Source: Desulfurococcus mucosus DSM 2162 (GTDB lineage: Archaea > Thermoproteota > Thermoprotei_A > Sulfolobales > Desulfurococcaceae). Taken from it: 64,000 bases of DNA. Where the stretch lies: positions 186,001 through 250,000 of the forward strand of contig NC_014961.1 of assembly GCF_000186365.1 (NCBI RefSeq). Reading direction: 5' to 3'. The notes beneath the pieces were generated by a model that made no database searches, was not told where the DNA came from, and saw only the letters and a program-made list of their open reading frames with translations. Both the position numbers and the translations under genes were made by a program. This document shows positions 46,152-54,781 of this stretch, one piece after another. The first letter of the stretch is position 1. Each line of letters opens with the position of its first letter.

Positions 46152-47459
46152 ATGACGGCTACACGGCTCATCCTGTATTACGATAAGAAGACACGCTACA
46201 GTGTGAACGCGTTGATCGCTGCAGCAGACAGGGTTCCAGGCGTCAGGGTGGAGGTAGCTGACACCCCTGGGAGGCTCATGGAGGAGGTGGAGGAGGCATC
46301 CAGGAATAGGGAGAAATGCGTGGTGGGTTACAGCCTCCTTACAACGATGCTTGTAGATGAATCATTCCTCAACACGCTGAAAACAATCCTCCACCACGCT
46401 GAGAGCCATGGCTGCCTAACAATAGCAGGCGGACCCCACGCCTCCGGCGACCCCGTCGGGGTGCTTCGAAGCCTAGGGTTCAAGGTGGTCTTCATAGGTG
46501 AAGCAGAGGAGACTATAAGGGAGTTCCTCGGCGAGCTCGTGAATGATGGAGACCCCTTGAGGGTTAAAGGGCTGGCATTCTACGAGGACGACCGCCTGGT
46601 CTTCACGGGTAGGAGGAAGCCGGTAGACCTGGACAACTATGATCCATTCCCCTACTGGAGGGGCCTCATCAACCCGGTCGAGGTTACAAGAGGGTGTCCC
46701 TACGGGTGCTCCTATTGCCAGGTTAGCTACATGCATGGCGCGTTCTACAGGCATAGAAGCATTGGGAGAATCGTCTACTATGTCAGGGAGCTGGCTAGGC
46801 TCGGTGTGAGAGACTACAGGTTCATAACACCCGACAGCCTGTCATACGGGTTGAGCACTGTGAGAAGGGAGCCTGATGTAGGGTTGATAGATGAGCTTCT
46901 CTCCTCACTGCATGAAGTGGCTAGGGATGTAGGGGGAAGGATATTCTACGGCTCATTCCCCAGCGAGGTGAGGCCCGAGCATGTTACGGGAGAGGCTGTT
47001 AGAGTGCTGAGGAGGTATGTGAGCAACCGGGAGATAATAGTGGGCGCGCAGTCAGGCAGCGACAGGGTTCTCAGCATGGTGAGAAGGGGTCACAGCGTTG
47101 ACGACGTGTTGAACGCTGTAAGAGTGATCTCAGAGAACGGGTTTACACCCAGCGTCGACGTAATACTCGGGATACCTGGTGAGACAAGGGAAGACCAGGA
47201 GGAAACACTGAGGCTTATTGAAAGGATACTTGGAATGGGCGGCAGGATACACGTCCACTACTACCTACCCCTACCCGGGACACCCCTCGGGTTGAAGACC
47301 CCGGCCCCGGTTCCAGCCGATGTAGAGGCGAGGATAAGCAGGCTCATAGGCTCTGGTAAAGCATACGGCTCCTGGTTCAACCAGAAGGAGCTTTCAAGGA
47401 GGATCCTGGAGCTCCACCGGAGAGGGCTTATAGCGCCTAGTCAACGAGCCAACGCCTAG
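46152..47459 (+). CDS. B12-binding-domain radical SAM protein (MJ_1487/MJ_0865-like)
   Basis: 435 residues from ATG 46152. A cobalamin-binding-like domain occupies residues 1-140 (IAGGPHASGDP, VVFIGEAEET), then CPYGCSYC is a classical CX3CX2C radical SAM motif. The late segment VDVILGIPGETREDQEETL is typical of these proteins. It resembles archaeal proteins grouped with MJ_1487 and MJ_0865, whose chemistry is unknown. Confidence 0.82.
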   Translation: MTATRLILYYDKKTRYSVNALIAAADRVPGVRVEVADTPGRLMEEVEEASRNREKCVVGYSLLTTMLVDESFLNTLKTILHHAESHGCLTIAGGPHASGDPVGVLRSLGFKVVFIGEAEETIREFLGELVNDGDPLRVKGLAFYEDDRLVFTGRRKPVDLDNYDPFPYWRGLINPVEVTRGCPYGCSYCQVSYMHGAFYRHRSIGRIVYYVRELARLGVRDYRFITPDSLSYGLSTVRREPDVGLIDELLSSLHEVARDVGGRIFYGSFPSEVRPEHVTGEAVRVLRRYVSNREIIVGAQSGSDRVLSMVRRGHSVDDVLNAVRVISENGFTPSVDVILGIPGETREDQEETLRLIERILGMGGRIHVHYYLPLPGTPLGLKTPAPVPADVEARISRLIGSGKAYGSWFNQKELSRRILELHRRGLIAPSQRANA

Positions 47460-47485
47460 GGCTAGAACCCTATTGCAAACCCTGT

Positions 47486-47932
47486 TCAACTACTGCCGGC
47501 TGCAAGTGTTCTAGGTGCTGCGGCCTTTGTCTTCAGGTATTCCGTGAGCCACTGGCATGTTGCAGGGTCATAGTATCCGCCCTCATAGCACTTATATATA
47601 TAGGGGCATTTAACACACGGTATGTCGGCCACAGTGTCGAAGGCTTCTCTCAGCGTATAGGGATCTATGCCGGAGTCCTCCATAGCCTTCACTAGTTTAT
47701 CCCTCACCGGTTTAACGAGGAAAGTCTTCCTCCCCTCGTATGTGACAGGGGTTCTCTCAACGACCCCGGCTTTCTCAAGCTTTATCAGTATCCGTGAGAC
47801 AACCTTGGGGTCCACTCCCAGCTCCTTGCTCAGCTGGCTCTGATATATCTCTTGACCCGAGTGCTTCAACAGGTATTTAAGCAACGCGGTCTCCTTCTCG
47901 GAGGCGGTCTTATCGCTCACAGGGATCACCAT
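47486..47932 (-). CDS. transcription factor TFE-beta (RPC34/hRPC39-like)
   Basis: 148 residues. The first 75 form a winged helix (QSQLSKELGVDPKVVSRILIKLEKAGVVER). The C-terminal half has CVKCPYIYKC then PATCQW, four Cys spaced as in the iron-sulfur cluster of archaeal TFE-beta, the relative of human RPC39. With TFE-alpha it helps open promoter DNA. TFB and Rpo12 are also encoded in this window. Confidence 0.85.
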   Translation of the reverse strand: MVIPVSDKTASEKETALLKYLLKHSGQEIYQSQLSKELGVDPKVVSRILIKLEKAGVVERTPVTYEGRKTFLVKPVRDKLVKAMEDSGIDPYTLREAFDTVADIPCVKCPYIYKCYEGGYYDPATCQWLTEYLKTKAAAPRTLAAGSS

Positions 47933-48017
47933 GCGGCTTAAGCAGTTATCGGAGCCTTACCTCAGGGTATAATGTGTCTTGGCAATCTAATATACCTGAC
48001 ACGCATCGTGAGCGGTG

Positions 48018-48668
48018 TCAGCGGTGCTCAACCCCCTCACCGGTCTCCCGGCCCGCCAGGCTGGTGCCGGCATACGCGTTCCTAGTGGCAAGGATCAATA
48101 TCCTAGTGTCCTCGACTAGTCTAGAGGCAACATCCACCTTATGCCTCAACCCCGGGGTCAGTGCATCAGGGTAGTCGAGCCTCCTCAGATTGATGTACAC
48201 CTCCTCCATCACATTGAAGTATTTGCGGGCCTCATCGATCAACCCTTTATCCAGTAGCTCAACCACGTATCTCCTCAGCTCCCCTACCAGGTCCCCGAGT
48301 CCCTGGAGGTATGGTACATAGGGGATCTCGAGCTCCCTCCATGAGGGTGCCCTGCCCTCCACGGTTATCCCGTAGAATAACTCGGCCTCAGCGTACTCGC
48401 TGAGCCCGTTGTAAACCATGCCAGTATAGTAGATGTCGGGGTGCTCACGCAGCAGCTCATTCAGCCTTCGCACCAGGTTCCTGGCAGCCTCCAGCCTAGA
48501 CCCAGCCTCCCTCCCCATACCCCTGTGGACGAGGACGATGATGTCACCGCTACTACGCGTAAGCTCCCTCACCAGCCTATAGGCTTCCTCTCTGACGGCA
48601 TCCTTCCGGCTTAGAATGGAGTCAATGGCCTCCAGGTCACCCTTGATAACCCCTACTATGCTCTCCAA
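48018..48668 (-). CDS. translin-family RNA-binding protein
   Basis: 216 residues from TTG 48668, almost fully helical. The pattern of an early helix with REEAYRLVRELTRSSGDIIVLVHRG, central AEAELFYGITVEG and late FNVMEEVYINLRRLDYPDALTPGLRHKVD (shown as a guide, residues about 158-187) fits the archaeal translin group. Such proteins form rings on single-stranded RNA or DNA; nuclease activity belongs to the TRAX side and is unproven here. Confidence 0.82.
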   Translation of the reverse strand: MESIVGVIKGDLEAIDSILSRKDAVREEAYRLVRELTRSSGDIIVLVHRGMGREAGSRLEAARNLVRRLNELLREHPDIYYTGMVYNGLSEYAEAELFYGITVEGRAPSWRELEIPYVPYLQGLGDLVGELRRYVVELLDKGLIDEARKYFNVMEEVYINLRRLDYPDALTPGLRHKVDVASRLVEDTRILILATRNAYAGTSLAGRETGEGVEHR

Positions 48669-48693
48669 GGGAGCACACCCTTAACGGATTCCT

Positions 48694-48711
48694 CCCGCCC
48701 TTCAGGGCGGG
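48694..48711. repeat. hairpin upstream of tRNA-Tyr, similar to tnpB element end
   Basis: CCCGCCC (48694-48700), loop TTCA, GGGCGGG (48705-48711). The minus-strand reading CCGCCCTGAAGGGCGGGAGGA is close to the right-end hairpin of the tnpB element at 24829-24857. It may be a relic of such an element or a terminator for another gene. Confidence 0.5.
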
Positions 48712-48769
48712 CCTCTAGCTGTAAAACTATATAAGACCCTGGCTAAAATAAGAGAGTAACCGGCTGGAT

Positions 48770-48855
48770 CCCGCCGTAGCTCAGCGGCAGAGCGCCCGGC
48801 TGTAGTGAGGGGCGTAGACACCGGGTGGCCGGGGGTTCAAGTCCCCCCGGCGGGA
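48770..48855 (+). tRNA. tRNA-Tyr(GTA) with a 14-nt intron
   Basis: Acceptor arms CCCGCCG/CGGCGGG with discriminator A, T arm GGGGG TTCAAGT CCCCC, anticodon GTA at 48802-48804. Removing 48806-48819 gives anticodon stem CCCGG/CCGGG and loop CTGTAGA. The bulge-helix-bulge pairs CTGT with GTAG. The site is the canonical 37/38. No CCA is encoded. A TATATAAG box is about 40 bp upstream. Confidence 0.92.
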
Positions 48856-48884
48856 TCCTTATTCAACGCCACTGGATCCCTGCT

Positions 48885-48938
48885 GGCCTCCTCCCCGCCT
48901 TAAAGGGTGAGGGTTCCCGATACCACGTAAAGGAGGCC
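48885..48938. repeat. inverted repeat and tnpB-end-like sequence downstream of tRNA-Tyr
   Basis: GGCCTCCT (48885-48892) and AGGAGGCC (48931-48938) are perfect 8-bp inverted repeats. The inner part CCTCCTCCCCGCCTTAAAGG resembles the right end of the tnpB element at 24821-24840. With the hairpin at 48694-48711 it brackets the tRNA gene. Confidence 0.5.
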
Positions 48939-48994
48939 GGAGGATCACGGTAATAAGGGTGTACACCACTTAATACATAGGTAGGTTTCAAGCC

Positions 48995-49702
48995 ATGAAC
49001 CCGGGTGGAGGCAAGAGAGAGGTAAGGATACTGGTGGATGAAGAGCTCTACATGGAGCTCGAGAAGAAGGCGCTTGAACGCGGATTCCGAGACGTCTCCA
49101 GTTACATTACTGAACTGCTTTCCGAGAAAACGCTTCAGCAGCCTGGAAGGGAGGGGGATCTCGAGAAGATTAGGGCACGCTTAGAGAGGTTTGTGCAGGA
49201 CGAGATCAACAAGGGGCTTGCACCGCTTGAGACGGTGAGACGCCAGGTGTCCGAGCTTGTTCAGAGGGTTGAGGAATTAGAGGAGAAGGTTAAGGCACTG
49301 GAGCAGCAGGGGGAGCGTAGGCCAGCGGAGACGTATGGGGAGGCGAGAACAGGGAAACCCTACAAGTCCGGGATAGAGAGGCTCAGGGATGACAAGGTGG
49401 TCTTCGAGAGCACGCTCCCAGCCAGGGTTCAGCGTGACAGGCTCTTCTCGTACTTTGAGAGAATGGGTGCGGTAGTACTACGCCTTGGAAGGGAAAGGGT
49501 TGCCGTCGACAGCGGGTTCTGGAGGGAGTTCAAGGAGAAGCTGTTCGGAGAAGTGAAGAGTAATAGTGAGGAGGAGTTGAAGAGAGTGCTCGGTGAGAAA
49601 GGCTACTTGCTTTGGAAAGCCCTCTACGAGGACAACATGGTGATCTACGACCCTAAGACACGTAGCTGGAAGCCTGCTTCAGATGAGCTTGCAGGCAAGT
49701 AG
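48995..49702 (+). CDS. ribbon-helix-helix-like protein with coiled coil, unknown
   Basis: 235 residues. Residues 8-45 (REVRILVDEELYMELEKKALERGF and later VSSYITELL) look like a CopG/RHH DNA-binding unit. Residues 55-105 form a coiled coil. A C-terminal alpha/beta domain (RDKVVFESTLPARVQRDRLFSYFERMGAVV as a guide, residues about 130-160) has no known family. It may be a crenarchaeal regulator. It follows tRNA-Tyr and its repeat flanks. Confidence 0.68.
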   Translation: MNPGGGKREVRILVDEELYMELEKKALERGFRDVSSYITELLSEKTLQQPGREGDLEKIRARLERFVQDEINKGLAPLETVRRQVSELVQRVEELEEKVKALEQQGERRPAETYGEARTGKPYKSGIERLRDDKVVFESTLPARVQRDRLFSYFERMGAVVLRLGRERVAVDSGFWREFKEKLFGEVKSNSEEELKRVLGEKGYLLWKALYEDNMVIYDPKTRSWKPASDELAGK

Positions 49703-49811
49703 CATTGTGGAACCAGCGGCGTGCAACTGCAACGGCTTCAGGTTTACGAGCCCGGGGTGTTTAGAGGGCATTTTAAGTAGTGTTTAAGGAGACATTTTAT
49801 TGGTGACGGGC

Positions 49812-50195
49812 ATGGGTAAACCAAAAGATTTAATAGTTAAATGGCTGGATGAAGCGGAGGCAGAGATGAATAAAAGACCCGTTGATCTAGGAGGCGGTGA
49901 AACCGAGTATATGATACTCCTAGAGGTGGGGCGGAGGCATGGCGTTGAACCATTGGACGACGTATGTGATCTGCCGGAGGATGTGAAAGAAAAAATCGCG
50001 GACGTCTTCGATGTAGACCCCGATACGCTAAACGATGAAGAAGGATGCAGGGAATTCATGGACCTGGTAATACGGTGGGATCCCGACGCGAACCGCGGGT
50101 GGCTCGGCCTCTGGAGGCTGGGGGACACCATAGTAGTGGTGGCAGCCGAGTATAATGATGAGAAAGTAGAGCTAGAGTACGGTGTGCTTACATAA
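49812..50195 (+). CDS. acidic protein of unknown function
   Basis: 127 residues from ATG 49812, with GGTGA 5 bp before it (TTG 49800 and GTG 49803 are alternatives). The protein is rich in Asp and Glu, with a helical front (KWLDEAEAEMN) and a beta-rich end (IVVVAAEYNDEKVELEYG). No family is recognised. Together with the preceding gene it makes a small lineage-type pair near the tRNA. Confidence 0.6.
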   Translation: MGKPKDLIVKWLDEAEAEMNKRPVDLGGGETEYMILLEVGRRHGVEPLDDVCDLPEDVKEKIADVFDVDPDTLNDEEGCREFMDLVIRWDPDANRGWLGLWRLGDTIVVVAAEYNDEKVELEYGVLT

Positions 50196-50300
50196 AGGTT
50201 TTAACTATAGATAGATGGGGATGGATATCCAGGATAAACGGCAGATATATGGTAACGGTGCAGTATATGGAGGCATGGTTAGAGAGTGGTGTAGTGATAC

Positions 50301-51380
50301 ATGCTTACAGCCGGTGATTACAGGAGGCTACTGGAGCTGGTGTACATCAGTGAGGGCGGTGCGGTTGTCCTCGGGAGAAATATATCGGCCGACGGCCACG
50401 CCGATAAGCCTGTACGGGTCGTCACGCATGCCCACATCGACCACCTTAAGGGCTTAGAGGAGAGCATAAGGTTCTCTAAGACCATAGTGGGCACAGCTGT
50501 AACCCTCGACCTCGTGGAGGCATTAAACTACGTGGGGCGCGACCTACTACCCTACTACAGGTTGAAGAGGAAGCCAATCGGGCTCAACGAGTGCATGAGC
50601 ATCGAGGGAGATAGGATGTGTCTCCTGCCTGCATCACACATCCCGGGGTCGGCTCAGGTGTACGTGGAGCACGAGGGCTTCAAGCTAGGCTACACAGGTG
50701 ACTTCAAGCTCGGCGAAGGCACTGTAGTGATGAAGGGGCTTGACGCCCTCGTCATAGAGGCAACATACGGTAACCCTAAGCATAGGAGGCCCTTCAAAGA
50801 CGTTGTACCCGAGATGCTGGCCTACCTTGTTGAAGAAGGATTAGCCCGCTTCAGAAGGGTCTACATCTACGGGTATCATGGGAAGCTGCAGGAGGCGATG
50901 CTGATCCTCCGGGAGAGAGGGGTTGAAGCCCCCTTCGTGCTGCCAAGGAAGATATTTAACGCGACGAGGCTCCTGGAGAAACACGGCTTCAAGATAGGTA
51001 ACTATGTGAGCGAGGAGACAGGGAGCAGCATGGGTGAAGGAGTCGTTGTCTTCAAACACATGAATACAGCCGAGTACAGGAGGCTTGACGGCGGATCCCT
51101 CCACATAGTTCTAAGCGGCTGGGAGTTCAATGAGCCCTTCAGGAGGGTGGACGACTACACGTACCTCATAGCCTTAAGCGATCACGCCGACTTCGACGAC
51201 CTGGTTAAATACGTGGAGGCAGGGGACCCCGGGCTCGTCGTCGTGGATGCCTCGAGGGATGGCGATGCATGGAGCCTCAGGGACGCGCTCGTCGATAAGG
51301 GGTACTGCGCGATCGTCATGCCTAGTGGTAGAGTAGCCGAGCAACTCGGGGAATGCATGGGAGGCTTGATGAAGCCTTGA
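50301..51380 (+). CDS. metallo-beta-lactamase exonuclease-like protein (COG1236-like)
   Basis: 359 residues from ATG 50301, the first start after an in-frame stop. Metal motif HAHIDH, then ASHIPGSAQV, TGDFK, EATYGNP and LSDHADFDD fit the nuclease branch of the family (Ysh1/SNM1-like), though a clear beta-CASP domain is shortened. A role in DNA or RNA 3'-end processing is inferred. The stop overlaps the next gene's TTG as TTGA. Confidence 0.8.
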   Translation: MLTAGDYRRLLELVYISEGGAVVLGRNISADGHADKPVRVVTHAHIDHLKGLEESIRFSKTIVGTAVTLDLVEALNYVGRDLLPYYRLKRKPIGLNECMSIEGDRMCLLPASHIPGSAQVYVEHEGFKLGYTGDFKLGEGTVVMKGLDALVIEATYGNPKHRRPFKDVVPEMLAYLVEEGLARFRRVYIYGYHGKLQEAMLILRERGVEAPFVLPRKIFNATRLLEKHGFKIGNYVSEETGSSMGEGVVVFKHMNTAEYRRLDGGSLHIVLSGWEFNEPFRRVDDYTYLIALSDHADFDDLVKYVEAGDPGLVVVDASRDGDAWSLRDALVDKGYCAIVMPSGRVAEQLGECMGGLMKP

Positions 51381-52489
51381 GGTACATCCTTGTGAGACAC
51401 CACATGTTCAACACGTACTTCATGGGTCCAGGCGGCTCCGAGTATGTTACACTTGAGACAGCCCTAGCGTTCGCCAGGAGAGGGTTCACAGTATACATTG
51501 ATTCAGTAACGCTTCACACGCCCAGCCGGTTGAAGGAGCTCATCCACCACTATGGCTTGAAGCCGGGTGAAGTGAGACGCGTAGGCCTCGGCGACCCAGG
51601 CGGAGACCCCTTACTAATAGTGAATACAAGTGGAGACATCCTTTCAGGGCGAAGCGATGTCCTCTACCTGCACTATCCTTCATTCCTCTCCCATGAATTC
51701 TACTATCCAGGCCTCAACGGCGTGTTCGAGCTGGCTGGGAAAACATACTCCCTATTAAACTCCATAGTCTTCCCATTCGTGATGAGGAAGGTTAAAGCAT
51801 ACATTGCGAACTCGAGTTTCACAGCATCCTTCTTCAGAAGGTACTATGGTATCGAGCCACATGTGATCACGCCGCCTGTGAACACGGATGACATACTGGA
51901 GGCCCCGCCCCCGGCGAGAACCGAGAGGGAGGCCATGGTTCTCAGCGTTGCACGTATAAGCCCGGAGAAGCACGTGGAGAGAGTCATCTATGTAGCCAGG
52001 GAGCTGAGCACAAGGGGGGTTAAGCCAAGGTTCGTGGTAGCTGGATCCCTCTCCAAGTACAACAAGGACTACTACGAGGGCCTCCGGGAGCTAGCCGTCA
52101 GGGAGGGGGTCGACGACATAGTCGAGTTCAAGGTTAACGTGGCTAGGAACGAGCTCGTGGAGCTCTACAGGAGGTCGATGATCTACCTGCATCCAACGCC
52201 AAGGGAGCACTTCGGGATAAGCATTGTTGAGGCAATGGCTGCTGGAACCCCTGCTGTGATACCGTTGGACTCAGGTAGCTGGAGGGACATAGCGATGTGC
52301 GACAAGGGCCTGGCGCTACCATACAGGAGTATAGGTGAAGCCTCATCGGCTGTAAGGATGCTGCTGGAGGACAGCAGCCTGTGGATGCATCTAAGCCGGG
52401 CCGGTGCAACTAGGGCGAGGGAGCTGGACCGCCACATGTTCCATGAGAAGCTATATTACACCCTTAAACCCTTCATCAGGGCTGGATGA
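51377..52489 (+). CDS. family 4 glycosyltransferase
   Basis: 370 residues from TTG 51377, overlapping the upstream stop as TTGA; ATG 51353 would begin inside that gene. It has MGPGGSE near the start and the GT4 core: VARISPEKHVERVI, VAGSLSKYN, HPTPREHFGISIVEAMAAGTPAV. The donor is a nucleotide sugar and the acceptor probably a lipid or glycan (Alg11-like), which cannot be fixed. Cytoplasmic face of the membrane. Confidence 0.85.
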   Translation: MRYILVRHHMFNTYFMGPGGSEYVTLETALAFARRGFTVYIDSVTLHTPSRLKELIHHYGLKPGEVRRVGLGDPGGDPLLIVNTSGDILSGRSDVLYLHYPSFLSHEFYYPGLNGVFELAGKTYSLLNSIVFPFVMRKVKAYIANSSFTASFFRRYYGIEPHVITPPVNTDDILEAPPPARTEREAMVLSVARISPEKHVERVIYVARELSTRGVKPRFVVAGSLSKYNKDYYEGLRELAVREGVDDIVEFKVNVARNELVELYRRSMIYLHPTPREHFGISIVEAMAAGTPAVIPLDSGSWRDIAMCDKGLALPYRSIGEASSAVRMLLEDSSLWMHLSRAGATRARELDRHMFHEKLYYTLKPFIRAG

Positions 52490-52562
52490 GGGGAAACCGC
52501 GATCCTGAGGAGTGATGAGGAAGAGCCGATCCCGACACCACCATGGTTCTCCGGGTCCCATA

Positions 52563-53255
52563 CTAGTAGACTGCGAGGACTACTAGGGCCACTATGGTGG
52601 CGAAGAAGAGGACGTCGACTGAGTCAATCTCTACACGCCTTCCTCCCCCGGTGTTCCTCAAGCCCCTTACCTCTGCACTTACACCTCCCCACACGGCACG
52701 GGTGTAGTTTATGGAGAGCAGTGGGGTCAGCACTGAGGACACGCCTCTAGGCGTCAACGGTATTCTCCCATACCCTCTCTGCTTACGCATGAACATTATC
52801 TCGTCGAGATCCCTCTTGATCAACGGGATGGATCTAAGCGCGTAGGATACAGCTAACGCTACATGGTAGGGGAGGCCGATCTCCCTCACCAGCCCCCTGG
52901 CGATCTCGCTACTACTATGGGTTAATGCGAAGACCCCGCCGGCTCCAGCTATTAGCAGGAGCCTCAGCGAGACAACAGTGAACTCCTCCACAGCATGCTT
53001 CCTCACCACTATGAAGCCTGATTCGAGAACCACGTTACCCGTGTTAGCGAACACCAGGGCGTTTAGGAAGACGCCGGCCAGCCCTATGGAGGCTAGTGCT
53101 AGGAGGTAGAGCATTCTCCTACCGCCGTAGGCGAAGCCGATGGAGATGCTCACAGCTGAGGCTGCGGCAAGCCATAGCGGCTTCTTCACGAGGAACGCGG
53201 CGAGCGTCATCACCACTGCATACATGAATGTCGAGTATACATGCGGCCTCCTCAT
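52563..53255 (-). CDS. ECF transporter transmembrane component EcfT
   Basis: 230 residues with about five hydrophobic segments and two cytoplasmic Arg-Gly motifs (KQRGYGR and EVRGLR), the EcfT signature that couples to the ATPases. Its ATG overlaps the stop of the ATPase gene (ATGA). There is no S component next to it, so substrate is unknown; it may use S proteins encoded elsewhere. Confidence 0.82.
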   Translation of the reverse strand: MRRPHVYSTFMYAVVMTLAAFLVKKPLWLAAASAVSISIGFAYGGRRMLYLLALASIGLAGVFLNALVFANTGNVVLESGFIVVRKHAVEEFTVVSLRLLLIAGAGGVFALTHSSSEIARGLVREIGLPYHVALAVSYALRSIPLIKRDLDEIMFMRKQRGYGRIPLTPRGVSSVLTPLLSINYTRAVWGGVSAEVRGLRNTGGGRRVEIDSVDVLFFATIVALVVLAVY

Positions 53256-54643
53256 AACGGGACACCTGTAGCCCTATACATTGACTCAACTGCCTTACAC
53301 TTATCCTTCTCCCGTACTCTTCCATCCTCGACAACATATACTCTGTCAGCTACATCGGCTACTAGCCGCGGGTCATGGGTGCTTAAGAGTATTGAGCGCC
53401 CTCTCCCCCTGAGCTCGTTGACGAGTTTAACGAGTCCACTGTAGAGCGCGTGGTCGAGCCCGGTGGTCGGCTCATCAAGCAACATGAGATCCCTTCCATA
53501 GGCGTAGGCTACGAGGATCGACAGCCACCTCCTCTGCCCATGGCTCAAGCGGAGGGGGTGCAGGCCCTTCACGCGCTCATACCAGGGGTACATTGATGCT
53601 AGCTCCTCGAATGCCACCCTGGTTCTACGCGAGGCATCTTCAAGCTCTCTCCTAACACTTCCATGGATGAAAACAGTGTCCGGGTTCTGGGGTGCGTAGA
53701 AGAGGCCCCTGGCTGCATTAATCACCTCGCCTCCAAGCGGCTTGAGGAAGCCTGCAAGGGTCTTGAGTATCGTTGACTTACCGGAGCCGTTGGGTCCCAC
53801 GAGTGCGACTACTTCCCCCCTCCTAATGTGGATGTCGGCGTTCTCAACCAGTGGCTCCCTGTAGCCGGCGCTCAGCCCACGGGTCTCAAGGAGTACACCG
53901 CCACTGGAACCCAGTGTCTCCCTGCATTCAGGCATCTTCTCGTAGTCAGCTATCTCCTCCCCTGCGAGCTCGACTACTCTTCGCTTCCTCACAGCGTATG
54001 CTTTATCCACTAGGTCGGCGAAGTATCCCCCCTTGTGCTCCGTGAGCAGGATTACACGGCCCCTGGACTTCTCCCTTGAAACAAGCCTCCTAATGAAACC
54101 TATCCCAGCTGGGTCGAGGCTGGCGGAGGGCTCGTCGAGGATGATGATGTCGGGGTCATGTATTATTGAGAGCGTTATGGCTAGACGCTTCCTCTCCCCG
54201 CCGGACAAGTTTTCAACGTGCTCGCCGGCCTTGCCCCTTAAGCCGAGTGCATCCAGTACCTGTATAGCCTTCCTCTCGGCTTCCTCATAGCTGTACCCCC
54301 TTGCCTCCAATACGGCTATAGCCTCGTCGAGCGGTGTCGGATAAATGATCTGCCTCTCCGGGTCCTGCATGACGAACCCGAGGAAGCCTGGCAGCCTAGC
54401 ATACTCGTCACGGTGCAACGGGTTCAAGCCTTTAAGCCTCACCTCTCCCTCAACGACCCCGTTAAGGAGGTGTTTAAGGATGCCTGTAATACTTAGAAGG
54501 AACACTGTTTTACCCGACCCCGATGGCCCGGTCAACATGCATGCCTCTCCACTCCATGCCTCAAGCCTGCTGTCAACCAGGATCGGGCTGCCGGCTTCAT
54601 AGCCCGCCATCTTCACCTCGGCGTAGACGTCGCCGTGCACCAT
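53252..54643 (-). CDS. fused ECF-type ABC ATPase (two ATP-binding domains)
   Basis: 463 residues holding two ABC modules. First: Walker A GPSGSGKT, signature LSGGERKR, Walker B IIILDEPSA. Second: Walker A GPNGSGKS, motif RLSHGQRRW, Walker B LMLLDEPTT and STHDPR. This is the fused EcfA1-EcfA2 form. Domain 2 uses LSHGQ instead of LSGGQ. It forms a set with the EcfT gene. Confidence 0.9.
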   Translation of the reverse strand: MVHGDVYAEVKMAGYEAGSPILVDSRLEAWSGEACMLTGPSGSGKTVFLLSITGILKHLLNGVVEGEVRLKGLNPLHRDEYARLPGFLGFVMQDPERQIIYPTPLDEAIAVLEARGYSYEEAERKAIQVLDALGLRGKAGEHVENLSGGERKRLAITLSIIHDPDIIILDEPSASLDPAGIGFIRRLVSREKSRGRVILLTEHKGGYFADLVDKAYAVRKRRVVELAGEEIADYEKMPECRETLGSSGGVLLETRGLSAGYREPLVENADIHIRRGEVVALVGPNGSGKSTILKTLAGFLKPLGGEVINAARGLFYAPQNPDTVFIHGSVRRELEDASRRTRVAFEELASMYPWYERVKGLHPLRLSHGQRRWLSILVAYAYGRDLMLLDEPTTGLDHALYSGLVKLVNELRGRGRSILLSTHDPRLVADVADRVYVVEDGRVREKDKCKAVESMYRATGVPL

Positions 54644-54781
54644 GCCTCTACCACCCTATTATCGATTCATAGATAACGAGTTTATTATCGGCGTCGACCC
54701 GCATCTACACGGGTAATGTTTTTATATCATTTAAGCACATAGGATTTATGAATTACGGAGATGTTTCGGGGCCGGGTCTCC

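Noticed and set aside
50215-50457. 80-residue ORF upstream of the metallo-beta-lactamase gene
   Set aside because: It overlaps the real gene in another frame, has low-complexity composition and no start signal of its own.
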